This document shows positions 7,464 to 15,460 of a stretch of 39,105 nucleotides of DNA, one piece after another. Location: positions 1 to 39,105 of the forward strand of contig CAIVQH010000006.1 of NCBI GenBank assembly GCA_903907995.1. Reading direction: 5' to 3'. The stretch comes from an uncultured Verrucomicrobiota bacterium. GTDB lineage: Bacteria > Verrucomicrobiota > Verrucomicrobiia > Limisphaerales > UBA9464. Positions within the stretch are counted from its first letter, which is position 1. Each line of letters starts with the position of its first letter. The translations under genes were made by a program, and so were the position numbers. A model generated the notes under the pieces. That model had not been told where the DNA came from. It saw nothing but the letters and a program-made list of their open reading frames with translations, and ran no database searches.

Positions 7464-8897
7464 TCAGGGCTTGGCGTGCTTTTTGGCGTCCTCGACGATC
7501 CGGTTGAACGCCGCCTGGCCGCCGAAGTACTCGTAGTTCACCGGTCCCAGGAGCCGGAGCTGTTCATTCAGGTCGTCCCAGGCTTCACATTGGTAGGCGA
7601 ACCAGGCGTAATTGTGGTGCCAGCCGGGCTGGTTGGGAAAGCGCCGCAGGATTTCCTCATATACCGATTTGAGATCCGGCCACACCTCCGGTCGCAGCCA
7701 GTACTGGTGCTGTTCCGCCTCGGTGCTGCGACCGTAGGAGCTGAGATAGGAGTGGGCATCCATCAGGATGAGGGGCACGGAACCGGTCCAGTTGGTGTTG
7801 CGGACGCATTCGCGGCCGAATTCGAGCATGATCTCCGGGGAACCGTACCAGCTCGGCCGGAGATAGTTGAGCTTGGCGCTGCAGGCCCGGTAGTTGTTGG
7901 ACGCGACCTTCATGCCGCGCTGGAACCACTGTTCCATTTCCGGCCGGCTCCGGCCGAGATTGAGACAGATGTCGATCATCGCCGTGGGGATTCGGTGTTC
8001 GGTGGGATCTTCGGCCCAGGCTTGCAGCAATGCCTGCTCGGCGGCGCGGGAGCGTGATGCAAAAAGCCGCCCAGCTTCTTCCGTGACCGAGCCGGCGAAG
8101 CCATGTCCCCGCGCCAACCAGGCATGGGTGTTTTGGAACCAGCCGCGCGCCAGGTTGGCCCGGGCCGAATCCGGCCAGAGCTTCTGGAGTTCGTGGTCGA
8201 GCTGTTCCCCAAACTCGGTGAACCGCCGCGGCTGCAACACCATCTGCTGCAGGAATTCCCGGGACATCAGGTAGATCTCCTCCTCGGGCACGTCCCGGTC
8301 GCGAAGCGCATCCAACAGGTGGCCGAAGGCACGGTGATACATGGCCTCGACGGTTTGTGCCTCGGGGGACGCCAGATCCGGGACCGAGTCCTTTTTCGGC
8401 AGGTTTACCTCCAGGGCTTCAGCCGCCCGGAGGGTGGCGTAGAGCTTGTGGAACGGATGGTAACCGGACTGCTCCATGTCGTTGGCCACCTCCCGCAGGG
8501 CGTTCGCCAGCTCCAAGTCCGCACGCTGGAGATCGCTCTGCCGGTAGCGCACGGCGGCGTAGCGCACCAGCGGGTCAGTACAACCCCGCTCGACGGCAGA
8601 CCGGGACAGTTCCCGCGCTCCACCCTGCGATGCGGAGACGCTCGGGTTCCGGCCGCTCCGGCCGTCTGCCATCAGGCCAATGGCCATGCGGGCCAGTCCA
8701 TCCCATTTGGAATCGTGCCGGCCGATGCGCTCATAGGCGCCCACGAAATTGGTCGCGTACCAACGGTCTGAATCGGCCGCCGACTGTTCCCGATGCCGAT
8801 GGCTGACAGCGGGGGCTGGGGCGGCCGGTTTGCTACCAGCACAGGAAACGCCCAGACCACCCAGCAGGAGGAGGACAAGTAAGGGGAGAAATCTCAC
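7464..8897 (-). CDS. DUF4034-like lipoprotein, copy 1 of a tandem family of four
   Basis: A 477-residue predicted lipoprotein starting at GTG 8895-8897. A short hydrophobic signal (MRFLPLLVLLLLGG) ends in a lipobox GVSC with the lipidated Cys near residue 19. The body is helical. It carries the family marks NFVGAYERIGRHDSKWD near residue 50, HAWLARGHGFAGSVTEEA, then YLRPSWYGSPEIMLEFG, and ends in AKKHAKP. The W-x-ARG-x-G and P-x-WYGSP blocks resemble DUF4034, a TPR-like domain of unknown function. It is the most diverged copy and lies 9 bp after copy 2, so it is probably last in that operon. I do not know its role; envelope location is inferred from the lipobox. Confidence 0.8.
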   Translation of the reverse strand: MRFLPLLVLLLLGGLGVSCAGSKPAAPAPAVSHRHREQSAADSDRWYATNFVGAYERIGRHDSKWDGLARMAIGLMADGRSGRNPSVSASQGGARELSRSAVERGCTDPLVRYAAVRYRQSDLQRADLELANALREVANDMEQSGYHPFHKLYATLRAAEALEVNLPKKDSVPDLASPEAQTVEAMYHRAFGHLLDALRDRDVPEEEIYLMSREFLQQMVLQPRRFTEFGEQLDHELQKLWPDSARANLARGWFQNTHAWLARGHGFAGSVTEEAGRLFASRSRAAEQALLQAWAEDPTEHRIPTAMIDICLNLGRSRPEMEQWFQRGMKVASNNYRACSAKLNYLRPSWYGSPEIMLEFGRECVRNTNWTGSVPLILMDAHSYLSSYGRSTEAEQHQYWLRPEVWPDLKSVYEEILRRFPNQPGWHHNYAWFAYQCEAWDDLNEQLRLLGPVNYEYFGGQAAFNRIVEDAKKHAKP

Positions 8898-8906
8898 GGG
8901 TGGGGC

Positions 8907-10331
8907 TCAGGGTTTGGCGTGCTTTTTGGCGTCCTCGACCATCTGGCGGAAAACCGCCTGGCCGCCGAAGTAGTCATAATTGATCCGTCCCAGCAGCCGG
9001 AGCTGCGCGTTCAGGTCATCCCAGGCCTGGCACTTGTAGGCATACCACGCATAGTCGTGACGCCAGCCGACCGCGTCCGGTTCACGGCGGAAAAACTCCT
9101 CATAGGCCGCCCGGATATCCTGCCAGACTTCCGGCTGCTCCCAGTAGGCCTGCTGGGCCTTCTTGTCCTTCCGTCCATAGGTGCTGAGAAAGGAGTGCAC
9201 ATCCACCATGATGAGCGGCACGGTGCCCTTCCAGTTGGTGTTGGTGATGCACTCGTGGCCGAAATCGAGCATATCTTCCGGAGAGCCATACCAGATGGGC
9301 TTGAGGTAATGAAGCTTGTCGCGGCAGGCCTCGTCGTTGTTGGGCGCGGCGAGCATGGCCCGCCGGAACCACCGCTCCATCTCGGGCCGTTCCTTGCCGA
9401 GCCCGACACAGACCTCCAGCATCAGCGTGGCGGGACGCGTGTCGGTGTTGTCCATGTTCCAGGCCGACTGGAGCGCCTGCTCGGCGATTTTCAGGCGTTC
9501 CTCAAAAAGCCGCGCGCCTTCGGCAGTCACCTCGTTGCCAAAGCCGCCGCCGCGAGCCCGCCAGGCATATTGGATGTGAAACCATCCTTTTAAGAGCTCC
9601 CGGATGTTGGATTTATGACCTGTCTCACGCAGGGTTCGATCGGTCTCCTCCCAGATGTGAGGGAAACCTTCCGTAGGAATCCACGACGACCTCAGCTCGC
9701 TCAGGCAGATCTCATAGATCTCCTCCGGCGGGGTGGTGATATCCCGGAGCGCCTCCAAGTAGGGGCCCTGGATGTTGTTGGCCATCTGATTAAGGGCGAA
9801 GTGTTCGGCTTGGGTCTGCTCCTCCTGCTTGTGGGACAGGGCTCCGAGCATGGCTTCGAGCGCGCGTTGCGTGGCATGGAACTGGATCCGGGCCGGGTAT
9901 TCGGTGCCGACCAGCTGTTGGACCGCCTCCTGGAGCTCCTTGGCCAGAGCCGGGCCGGCCTGTTTAACGTTGGGGATCCCATAGCGCACGGCGGCATAGC
10001 GGATGTAAGGATCGGTGCAGCCGTGATCGAGGGCGGACTGGGCGAAGGCAGACACCTGGTGCTGCCAGTCGTCGGGAACCGGACGGCCGGCGCTGGCCGA
10101 AGCGATGAGATTCAGGGCGGCCTTGGCGTCCCCGTCCCATTGCGGGTCATGCTTGCCGATGCGCTCATAGGCCCCGACCGTGTTGTTTACGAACCACCGG
10201 TAGGCGTCATCCTTGGCGCGGTCCTTCTGCTGGCGGGCCGTCGCCAGCTCGGCCGGCGTGGGGTCTTTGCGTCCACACGAAACGGCCACGCAGGTCAGGA
10301 GGACCAGACTGAATGGAAGGAGAGGTTTCAC
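8907..10331 (-). CDS. DUF4034-like lipoprotein, copy 2
   Basis: About 474 residues from a GTG at 10329-10331, chosen because it aligns with the starts of the paralogues; the frame is open up to an ATG at 10376, which would add 15 residues. The signal VKPLLPFSLVLLTCVAVSC ends in a lipobox with Cys at about 19. Conserved family blocks are NNTVGAYERIGKHDPQWDGD, YAWRARGGGFGNEV, LKPIWYGSPEDMLDFGHEC, FLSTYG and WYAYKCQAWDDLN. It is closer to copies 3 and 4 than copy 1 is. The stop of copy 3 lies about 50 bp upstream of this GTG, which supports co-transcription. Function unknown. Confidence 0.82.
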   Translation of the reverse strand: MKPLLPFSLVLLTCVAVSCGRKDPTPAELATARQQKDRAKDDAYRWFVNNTVGAYERIGKHDPQWDGDAKAALNLIASASAGRPVPDDWQHQVSAFAQSALDHGCTDPYIRYAAVRYGIPNVKQAGPALAKELQEAVQQLVGTEYPARIQFHATQRALEAMLGALSHKQEEQTQAEHFALNQMANNIQGPYLEALRDITTPPEEIYEICLSELRSSWIPTEGFPHIWEETDRTLRETGHKSNIRELLKGWFHIQYAWRARGGGFGNEVTAEGARLFEERLKIAEQALQSAWNMDNTDTRPATLMLEVCVGLGKERPEMERWFRRAMLAAPNNDEACRDKLHYLKPIWYGSPEDMLDFGHECITNTNWKGTVPLIMVDVHSFLSTYGRKDKKAQQAYWEQPEVWQDIRAAYEEFFRREPDAVGWRHDYAWYAYKCQAWDDLNAQLRLLGRINYDYFGGQAVFRQMVEDAKKHAKP

Positions 10332-10380
10332 GGTTGGGAAAGGAAAAGCAGCCGGAGACTGGGCGGATACCCGCAAGGGT

Positions 10381-11808
10381 TCAGGGCTTCCGGTGGCTCT
10401 TGGCGACGGCCACCATCCGGTCGAAGGCCTCCCGGCCGCCGAAGTAGTCGTAGTTCACCGGCCCTGTCAGCTCGAGCTGTTCATTCAAGGTATCCCAGGC
10501 GTGACACCGATACGCGTCCCGCACATAGCTCTGACGCCAGTTCAGGGCATCGGGTTCACGACGGAAGAACTCCTCATAGGCGGCGTGGATGTCGGACCAG
10601 ACCTCGGGGCGCAGCCAGTACGCCTGGCGGGCGGCGGGATCTTGCCGCCCGTAGGTGCTGAGGTAGTCATGGGCATCCACGATCAGTAGCGCCGTCCGGC
10701 CTTTCCAGCTCGTGTTGGTGAGGCACTCATGACCGAAGGCGAGCATGTCCTCGGGCGAACCCAGCCAGATCGGCTTCAGATAATGCAGTTTGTCGAAGCA
10801 GGCCTCGTAGTTGTCGGGCGCGGCGAGCATGGCGCGATGGAACCGCCGCTCCATCTCGGGGCGTTCCTTGCCGAGGCCGAGGCAGACCCCGATCATCAGC
10901 GTGGCTGGACGGGTGTCGGCATTGTCCTGTTCCCAGGCCGCCGTGAGGGCTTTTTCGGCGATTTTCAGGCGCTCCTCAAAGAGCTTCCCACCTTCCTGGG
11001 TAACCTCGTTGGCGTAGCCGTTGCCCCGGGCGCGCCACGCGTACTGGATGTGATACCAGCCTTTGACCAGCTCCCGCACGTTGGACTTTTGACCGGAATC
11101 GCTGAGGGCCTTGTCGGTCTGCTGCCAAAGCTGCAGGAAACCGTCTGGCGGCATGCGCGGCGCATCGAGGGCCGTCAGGCACATCTGATAGATTTCCTCC
11201 GGCGGGGTGGTAGTGTCCCGGATGGCCTCGATATAGGGGTTCGCGCCGAAGTTGAGCATCGAATCGATGGCGAAGAGATCGGACTGGGTTTGTTCCTCCG
11301 GCTTTTCGGGCAGCGCACCGATCAGGGCCTCCATCGCGCGCTGCGTGGCGTAGTATTGGAGGCGGGGCGGGTAGTCCGTTCCCACCAGTTGCCGCACGGC
11401 CTCCTGCAATTCCCTGGCCACGGCCAGATCGGTCTTTTTGAAGTTGCCTATCCCGTAGCGGATCGCGGCATAGCGTATGAACGGGTCGTCGCATCCTTTG
11501 TCGAGGGCCGCGCGGGCGAAGGTGGAAACCTGTTGCTGCCAATCGCCGGGAACATCCGGCCGGTTCGCACTGGCCGAGGCGATGAGGTTCAAGGCGACCT
11601 TCGCATCGCCATCCCATTTCGGGTCATGCTTGCCGATGCGCTCGTAGGCGCCGACGGTGGTTTTTACAAACCATTCATACGCGTCCTCCTTGGACTTGGT
11701 CTGCTGCTGCCGGGCCGTGGTGAGATCAGCGGGCGTCGGATCGCGGCGCCCGCAGGACACGACAAGACCGCCGAGCAGAAGGAGGCCGAGCAGGGGAAGT
11801 AACTTCAC
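10381..11808 (-). CDS. DUF4034-like lipoprotein, copy 3 (first gene of a three-gene unit)
   Basis: About 475 residues from a GTG at 11806-11808. This start is supported by a GGGAG sequence just upstream, by a lipoprotein signal directly after it (VKLLPLLGLLLLGGLVVSC), and by a leader element 30 bp upstream that also precedes copy 4 at the same distance. The open frame runs on to 11898, but the added residues are not hydrophobic. Family blocks include KTTVGAYERIGKHDPKWDGD, YAWRARGNGYANEVTQEG, LKPIWLGSPEDMLAFGHEC and NYDYFGGREAFDRM. It probably heads a unit with copies 2 and 1. Function unknown; the TPR-like helical body suggests protein binding in the envelope. Confidence 0.82.
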   Translation of the reverse strand: MKLLPLLGLLLLGGLVVSCGRRDPTPADLTTARQQQTKSKEDAYEWFVKTTVGAYERIGKHDPKWDGDAKVALNLIASASANRPDVPGDWQQQVSTFARAALDKGCDDPFIRYAAIRYGIGNFKKTDLAVARELQEAVRQLVGTDYPPRLQYYATQRAMEALIGALPEKPEEQTQSDLFAIDSMLNFGANPYIEAIRDTTTPPEEIYQMCLTALDAPRMPPDGFLQLWQQTDKALSDSGQKSNVRELVKGWYHIQYAWRARGNGYANEVTQEGGKLFEERLKIAEKALTAAWEQDNADTRPATLMIGVCLGLGKERPEMERRFHRAMLAAPDNYEACFDKLHYLKPIWLGSPEDMLAFGHECLTNTSWKGRTALLIVDAHDYLSTYGRQDPAARQAYWLRPEVWSDIHAAYEEFFRREPDALNWRQSYVRDAYRCHAWDTLNEQLELTGPVNYDYFGGREAFDRMVAVAKSHRKP

Positions 11809-11837
11809 TCCCTGATGCGGACGTGAAAGCGGTCTGA

Positions 11838-11848
11838 TTTCAACTGTA
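11838..11848 (-). promoter_or_regulatory. Leader element shared by copies 3 and 4 of the lipoprotein family
   Basis: TACAGTTGAAA (minus strand) starts 30 bp upstream of the GTG of copy 3. The same 11-mer lies at exactly the same distance before copy 4 (13371-13381), and the 29 bases between the element and the GTG agree at about 18 positions. TACAGT could serve as a -10 box, giving a leader of about 25 bases. No convincing -35 is seen. Confidence 0.5.
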
Positions 11849-11919
11849 AAAGACCGGACCGGTCGCCCCTCTCCTTTTGAGAAATGCCGTTGGGCCAACG
11901 ATTTTGTCGGGGGGCTGGC

Positions 11920-13341
11920 TCAGGGTTTCGCATGCCTTTTGGCCTCTGCAACCATCCGGTCGAATGCCGCCCGTCCGCCGAAAAAATTGTAGTTCACCGT
12001 CCCGAGCAACTGGAGCTGCGCATTCAGGTCGTCCTAGGCCTGGCACTTGTAGGCGTGGAGCGCGTAGTTCGGGCGCCATCCCACGGCCTCGGGTTCATGA
12101 CGGAAGAACGCCTCATAGGCCGCGCGCAGGTCGGGCCAGACTTCCGGTTGCAGCCAGTAGGCCTGACGCGAGGCGCTGTCGTTCCGTCCGTAGACGCTGA
12201 GAAAACCATGGGCCTCCGTGAGCACCAGCGGCACCCGTCCGCTCCAGTTGGTGTTGCTCACGCATTCGCGGCCGAAGGCGAGCATTTCCTCGGGGGAGCC
12301 AAACCAGATCGGCTTGAGATAATGGAGCTTGGCCTGGCAGGCGTCGTAATTGTCGGGGGCGGTGAGCATCGCGCGCCGAAACCACTGCTCCATCTCCGCA
12401 CGGTCTTTGCCGAGGCCGGTGCAGACCTTGATCATCTCGGTGGCGATCCTGGTGTCGGTGCTGTCCTTCTTCCAGCCGGACTGCAAGGCCTGATCGGCCA
12501 GCTTCAACCGCTCGTCAAACAGGCGGGCGCCTTCGGTGGTCACCTTGTCGGCAAAACCGCTGCCGCGCGCCTGCCAGGCATAGGTCCGGTAATACCAGCC
12601 GCGCAGCAGGTCGGCCTGGGCGGATTTCGGCCACTGTTCCCGGAGGGTGGCGTCCAGTCCCGACCAGTACTCCGGAAATTCCCGGTCATTCAGCCGCACC
12701 ATTTCCAGGAGGGCCGATGACATCACATAGATCTCTGATTCGGGAGTCGTCGGGTCGTGGAGGGCCTGCAGGAGGTTTTGGAGCGACTGGCGGCGCAACT
12801 CGTGCACCAGCGCCATCTCGGTCTGGGGCGGGTTGTTTTCGGGCAAGGTGGCTTTCAGGGACTCGGCGGCGCGCATGAGCGCATAGAAATTCAGGTAAGG
12901 GGAGTACCTGCTCCGGCCCATGTCCGCGGCGATGTCCTGGAAGGCCTTGGCCGTTTCGGCATCCGACCGTTTCATGTCCCCCACCCGGTAGCGCAGGGCG
13001 ACATAGCGCACGAGCGGATCGGTGCAGCCATGATCCACGGCGGACTGGGCCAGGGAGGAGACATCGCGCGACCACTCGGTGGTGAGTTTCGCTTCGCCCG
13101 ACCGCCCCGCAGCCATGAGGTTCAGCGCGGTTTTCGCTGGCTCGTCCCATTGCGGAGCATGCTGGCCAACGCGTTCATAGGCCCCGACCAGGTTGGTGGT
13201 GAACCACTTCCGCGCGCTGTCTTTGGCGTGGTCCTGCTGACGGTGGGCGGCGGCCAGACTTGCCGGCGTTGGTTCGCTGCGCTTGCAGGAAACAGCCAGG
13301 CCGCCCCAAAGGAGCAGCACTAGGACGGGGAGCAACTTCAC
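11920..13341 (-). pseudogene. DUF4034-like lipoprotein, copy 4, with an in-frame TAG near its end
   Basis: It starts at GTG 13339-13341 with a lipoprotein signal (MKLLPVLVLLLWGG, then LAVSC). The body is like the other copies (TNLVGAYERVGQHAPQWDE, YAWQARGSGFADKV, LKPIWFGSPEEMLAFGREC). At 12034-12036 a TAG replaces the TGG found in the paralogues (ALHAYKCQA then stop; copies 1-3 read W-D-D/T-L-N). Past it the same frame continues for 37 codons with normal family sequence (DDLNAQLQLLGTVNYFFGG and AKRHAKP) to a TGA at 11920-11922. So one base change cuts the protein at 435 of about 473 residues. It may be a young pseudogene, a tolerated truncation, a read-through codon or a sequencing error. Confidence 0.82.
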
Positions 13342-13370
13342 CGCCCAATGGCGACGGGAAAACCGTCCGG

Positions 13371-13381
13371 TTTCAACTGTA
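13371..13381 (-). promoter_or_regulatory. Leader element before lipoprotein copy 4
   Basis: TACAGTTGAAA on the minus strand, starting 30 bp upstream of the GTG at 13341, is identical to the element before copy 3. It is followed by a small palindrome (AACCGGACGGTT, about 13361-13372). The conserved distance suggests a shared promoter or operator that was duplicated with the gene. Confidence 0.5.
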
Positions 13382-13382
13382 G

Positions 13383-13419
13383 ATATCAGTGAATCAGTAA
13401 CCGGTAATCAGTGAACGAC
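13383..13419. repeat. AT-rich repeat tract (ATCAGTGA/ATCAGTAA units)
   Basis: Three units (ATCAGTGA, ATCAGTAA and ATCAGTGA) lie within 37 bases, upstream of lipoprotein copy 4. They resemble the tract at 672-706. The remaining 75 bases up to the 102-residue gene hold further short AT-rich sequence and no gene that I can see. Confidence 0.5.
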
Positions 13420-13494
13420 ACACTCAGGAGTCAGCGGCGGTCGGGGATGCCGTGCAGTTTCATTCATAATTCAGCCATCAGCTTTCATCATTTC

Positions 13495-13803
13495 TCAATA
13501 CACGCAGTCGAGGTCGATGACCTGGCCGCAGGCGCAGTGGATGCGGATGCGGGTCACTTTGCCGCCGTCGTGCTGGAGGGTGACCGTCGGCTGCGCGGTC
13601 TCGCCGGCCGGTGCGCTGCAGTGGAGCCCGGTCGTCGCTGACACGGGCGTTGCGGCCGCGGGCACTGCCACCAACGAGGGGATGAAGGACGGTTTCTCCG
13701 GGGCGGAAGCCAGGGAGTTGAGGCGTCCGTTGCCGGGGGCGGCGGCAGTGCCCGCCGGTGAACCGCCGCCGAAGAGAGGGATGAAGGGCTCGGCCATGCT
13801 CAT
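13495..13803 (-). CDS. Small Cys-tailed protein at the end of the flagellar operon
   Basis: This encodes 102 residues; the ATG at 13797 (residue 3) is an alternative start. The N-terminal half is low in complexity (Gly, Ala, Pro, Ser). The C-terminal 40 residues are ordered: a Cys near residue 62, then VTLQHDGGKVTRIRIHCACG and QVIDLDCVY. The CxCG...C pattern near the very end suggests a metal site or disulfide. It begins 6 bp after the motB stop, so it is almost surely in the same transcript. I do not recognise a named family; a role in motility is inferred only from position. Confidence 0.65.
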   Translation of the reverse strand: MSMAEPFIPLFGGGSPAGTAAAPGNGRLNSLASAPEKPSFIPSLVAVPAAATPVSATTGLHCSAPAGETAQPTVTLQHDGGKVTRIRIHCACGQVIDLDCVY

Positions 13804-13809
13804 GATCTG

Positions 13810-14559
13810 TTATTTGGTTTTTGTGGGATCTTTGTCGTTTTTGACCTTCACGACGACACTCACGCGCCGGTTGCTTCCGTCAGTGCCTTGCCGGTCCGGC
13901 ATGGGCTGGGTGTCGGCATAGCCGGCCACCTTGCGGATCTGGGCTTCCGCGATGCCATGTTCGAGCAGCTTGCGACGGGCGGTGTTGGCGAAATCGGAAC
14001 TCAGCTCCCAGTTGCCATAATCCTCGCTCTTGGGCGTGTGCCCGACTTCGGTATGGCCCTCGAGCTCGATCAGGAACGAGGTGGAATAGCGCGACAGCTG
14101 CCACGCGAGCGTGGTGAAGACCCACTGTCCGTATTCGGTGAAGGACGCCGAGTCGGATTGGAAGATGGGCTTGTTGGCGCGGTTGAAGACGGTGATCCGG
14201 ATTCCTTCCGGCATGTAGTCGAGCTTTACCGCCTCCTCGTCCGGGGATTCCGGGTTGTGTGGCAGGGTCTTGAGGAAGTCGGCGGCCAGCTTGCGCAACA
14301 GCTTCAGTTCCAGCGCGGCCGGCGAATCGAAGTTGCCGCGCTCCGACTTGGGCGACTGCACATCCTTGGTGGGGATGATGCCGGAGGCCCCCGGAATCGG
14401 CGAGGCGAACGGATGGTTGAAGGAGCGCTGGACCGCCTCCTTGATCTTCTCGTCCTGCGAGGTGAGCCAGAGCACGAGAAAGAGCGCCATCATGGCCGTG
14501 ACAAAATCGGCATAGGCCACCTTCCAGGCGCCGCCGTGATGTCCGTGTTTTTTGGCCAT
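13810..14559 (-). CDS. motB: Flagellar motor stator protein MotB
   Basis: A 249-residue inner-membrane stator subunit. After a basic N-terminus (MAKKHGHHGG) comes one membrane helix with the proton-channel Asp in VAYADFVTAMMALFLVLWL (Asp18). A plug and linker follow, then a C-terminal OmpA-like peptidoglycan-binding domain (about 115-240) with LIELEGHTE, the NWELSSDFANTARR signature and GTDGSNRRVSVVV. With MotA it converts ion flow into torque. The start ATG lies 29 bp after the motA stop. Asp in the YADF context suits a proton stator, but the coupling ion cannot be proved from sequence. Confidence 0.95.
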   Translation of the reverse strand: MAKKHGHHGGAWKVAYADFVTAMMALFLVLWLTSQDEKIKEAVQRSFNHPFASPIPGASGIIPTKDVQSPKSERGNFDSPAALELKLLRKLAADFLKTLPHNPESPDEEAVKLDYMPEGIRITVFNRANKPIFQSDSASFTEYGQWVFTTLAWQLSRYSTSFLIELEGHTEVGHTPKSEDYGNWELSSDFANTARRKLLEHGIAEAQIRKVAGYADTQPMPDRQGTDGSNRRVSVVVKVKNDKDPTKTK

Positions 14560-14587
14560 GAGAAGGGAGGGCTTCCTTTAGGAAGGG

Positions 14588-15439
14588 CTACTTGCCTTTA
14601 AGGAGGGCCTCGAGTTCGTCCGCCGTGGGTTTGAGGTCGCTGCTGAGACCGCGCCGGCCCATCTCGACGGCCATGATCGGGGCCATTCCGTTGACGAAGC
14701 CGACCACGGAGGCCGCGATGCACTTGGAATACGCCAGCTCCGAGGCCCCCATGAATTCCATGTTGACCGCGAGCGGTCCCAGGAAGCCGTAGGAAATCAG
14801 AATGCCGAGGAAGGTGCCGACCAGGGCGGCGGCCACGTGGTGACCGATCTCCTCGATCGGGCCCGCAATCGAACCCATCGTGATCACGATGCCGAGCACC
14901 GCCGCCACGATGCCGAAGCCGGGCATGGCGTCGGAAACCTTGTTCAGCACGCCGACCGGGGCGTGATGCTCATTCTCCATGGCCTCGAGCTCGATCGCGA
15001 CCAGCGGCTGCAACTGGTCGGGCTTGACCTTGCCATCGATGATCGGGCGGAGGGCACCGCACATCAGTTCCATGGCGTGATGGTTTTTGAGGAAATTGGG
15101 GTACTTGCTGAAGATGCTGCTCGATTCGGGGTTCATGACGTGCGACTCGAGCGCCACCATGCCGCTGCGCCGGCCGAGCATGAACAGCTCATAGAGGATG
15201 CGGAACAGCTCCTCATAGGCCGCCTTGTTATAGGGAGTGCCTTTGAGCGTGCCGAGGATCTGCTTGACCATGTCCATCAGCACCTTCTTCGGCGACATGA
15301 TGATCATCGCCCCCAGGGCCGCGCCGCAGATGACCACGAACTCAGAGACCTGGATCAGAGCGCCCATGTGGCCGCCGGCCATCATGAAGCCGCCCATGAC
15401 CGAGAGCAGAACCACCACCGCGCCTATGATGACAATCAT
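14588..15439 (-). CDS. motA: Flagellar motor stator protein MotA
   Basis: A 283-residue membrane protein with four predicted helices, two near the N-terminus (residues 1-20 and about 32-50) and two after a cytoplasmic loop (about 170-220). The loop holds the conserved FMLGRRSGMVALESHV segment that contacts FliG, and the third-helix PGFGIVAAVLGIVITMG block is intact. The length matches the longer MotA type (about 285-295). The gene lies 21 bp behind fliA and 28 bp before motB. It forms a 5:2 complex with MotB, by family knowledge. Confidence 0.96.
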   Translation of the reverse strand: MIVIIGAVVVLLSVMGGFMMAGGHMGALIQVSEFVVICGAALGAMIIMSPKKVLMDMVKQILGTLKGTPYNKAAYEELFRILYELFMLGRRSGMVALESHVMNPESSSIFSKYPNFLKNHHAMELMCGALRPIIDGKVKPDQLQPLVAIELEAMENEHHAPVGVLNKVSDAMPGFGIVAAVLGIVITMGSIAGPIEEIGHHVAAALVGTFLGILISYGFLGPLAVNMEFMGASELAYSKCIAASVVGFVNGMAPIMAVEMGRRGLSSDLKPTADELEALLKGK

Positions 15440-15460
15440 CCGTGGATTTCCAGAAAGGGG

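Noticed and set aside
12034-12036. TAG as pyrrolysine or other recoding site
   Set aside because: Only one of four paralogues has it, at a Trp position, and no recoding structure or tRNA gene is visible; a point mutation is simpler.
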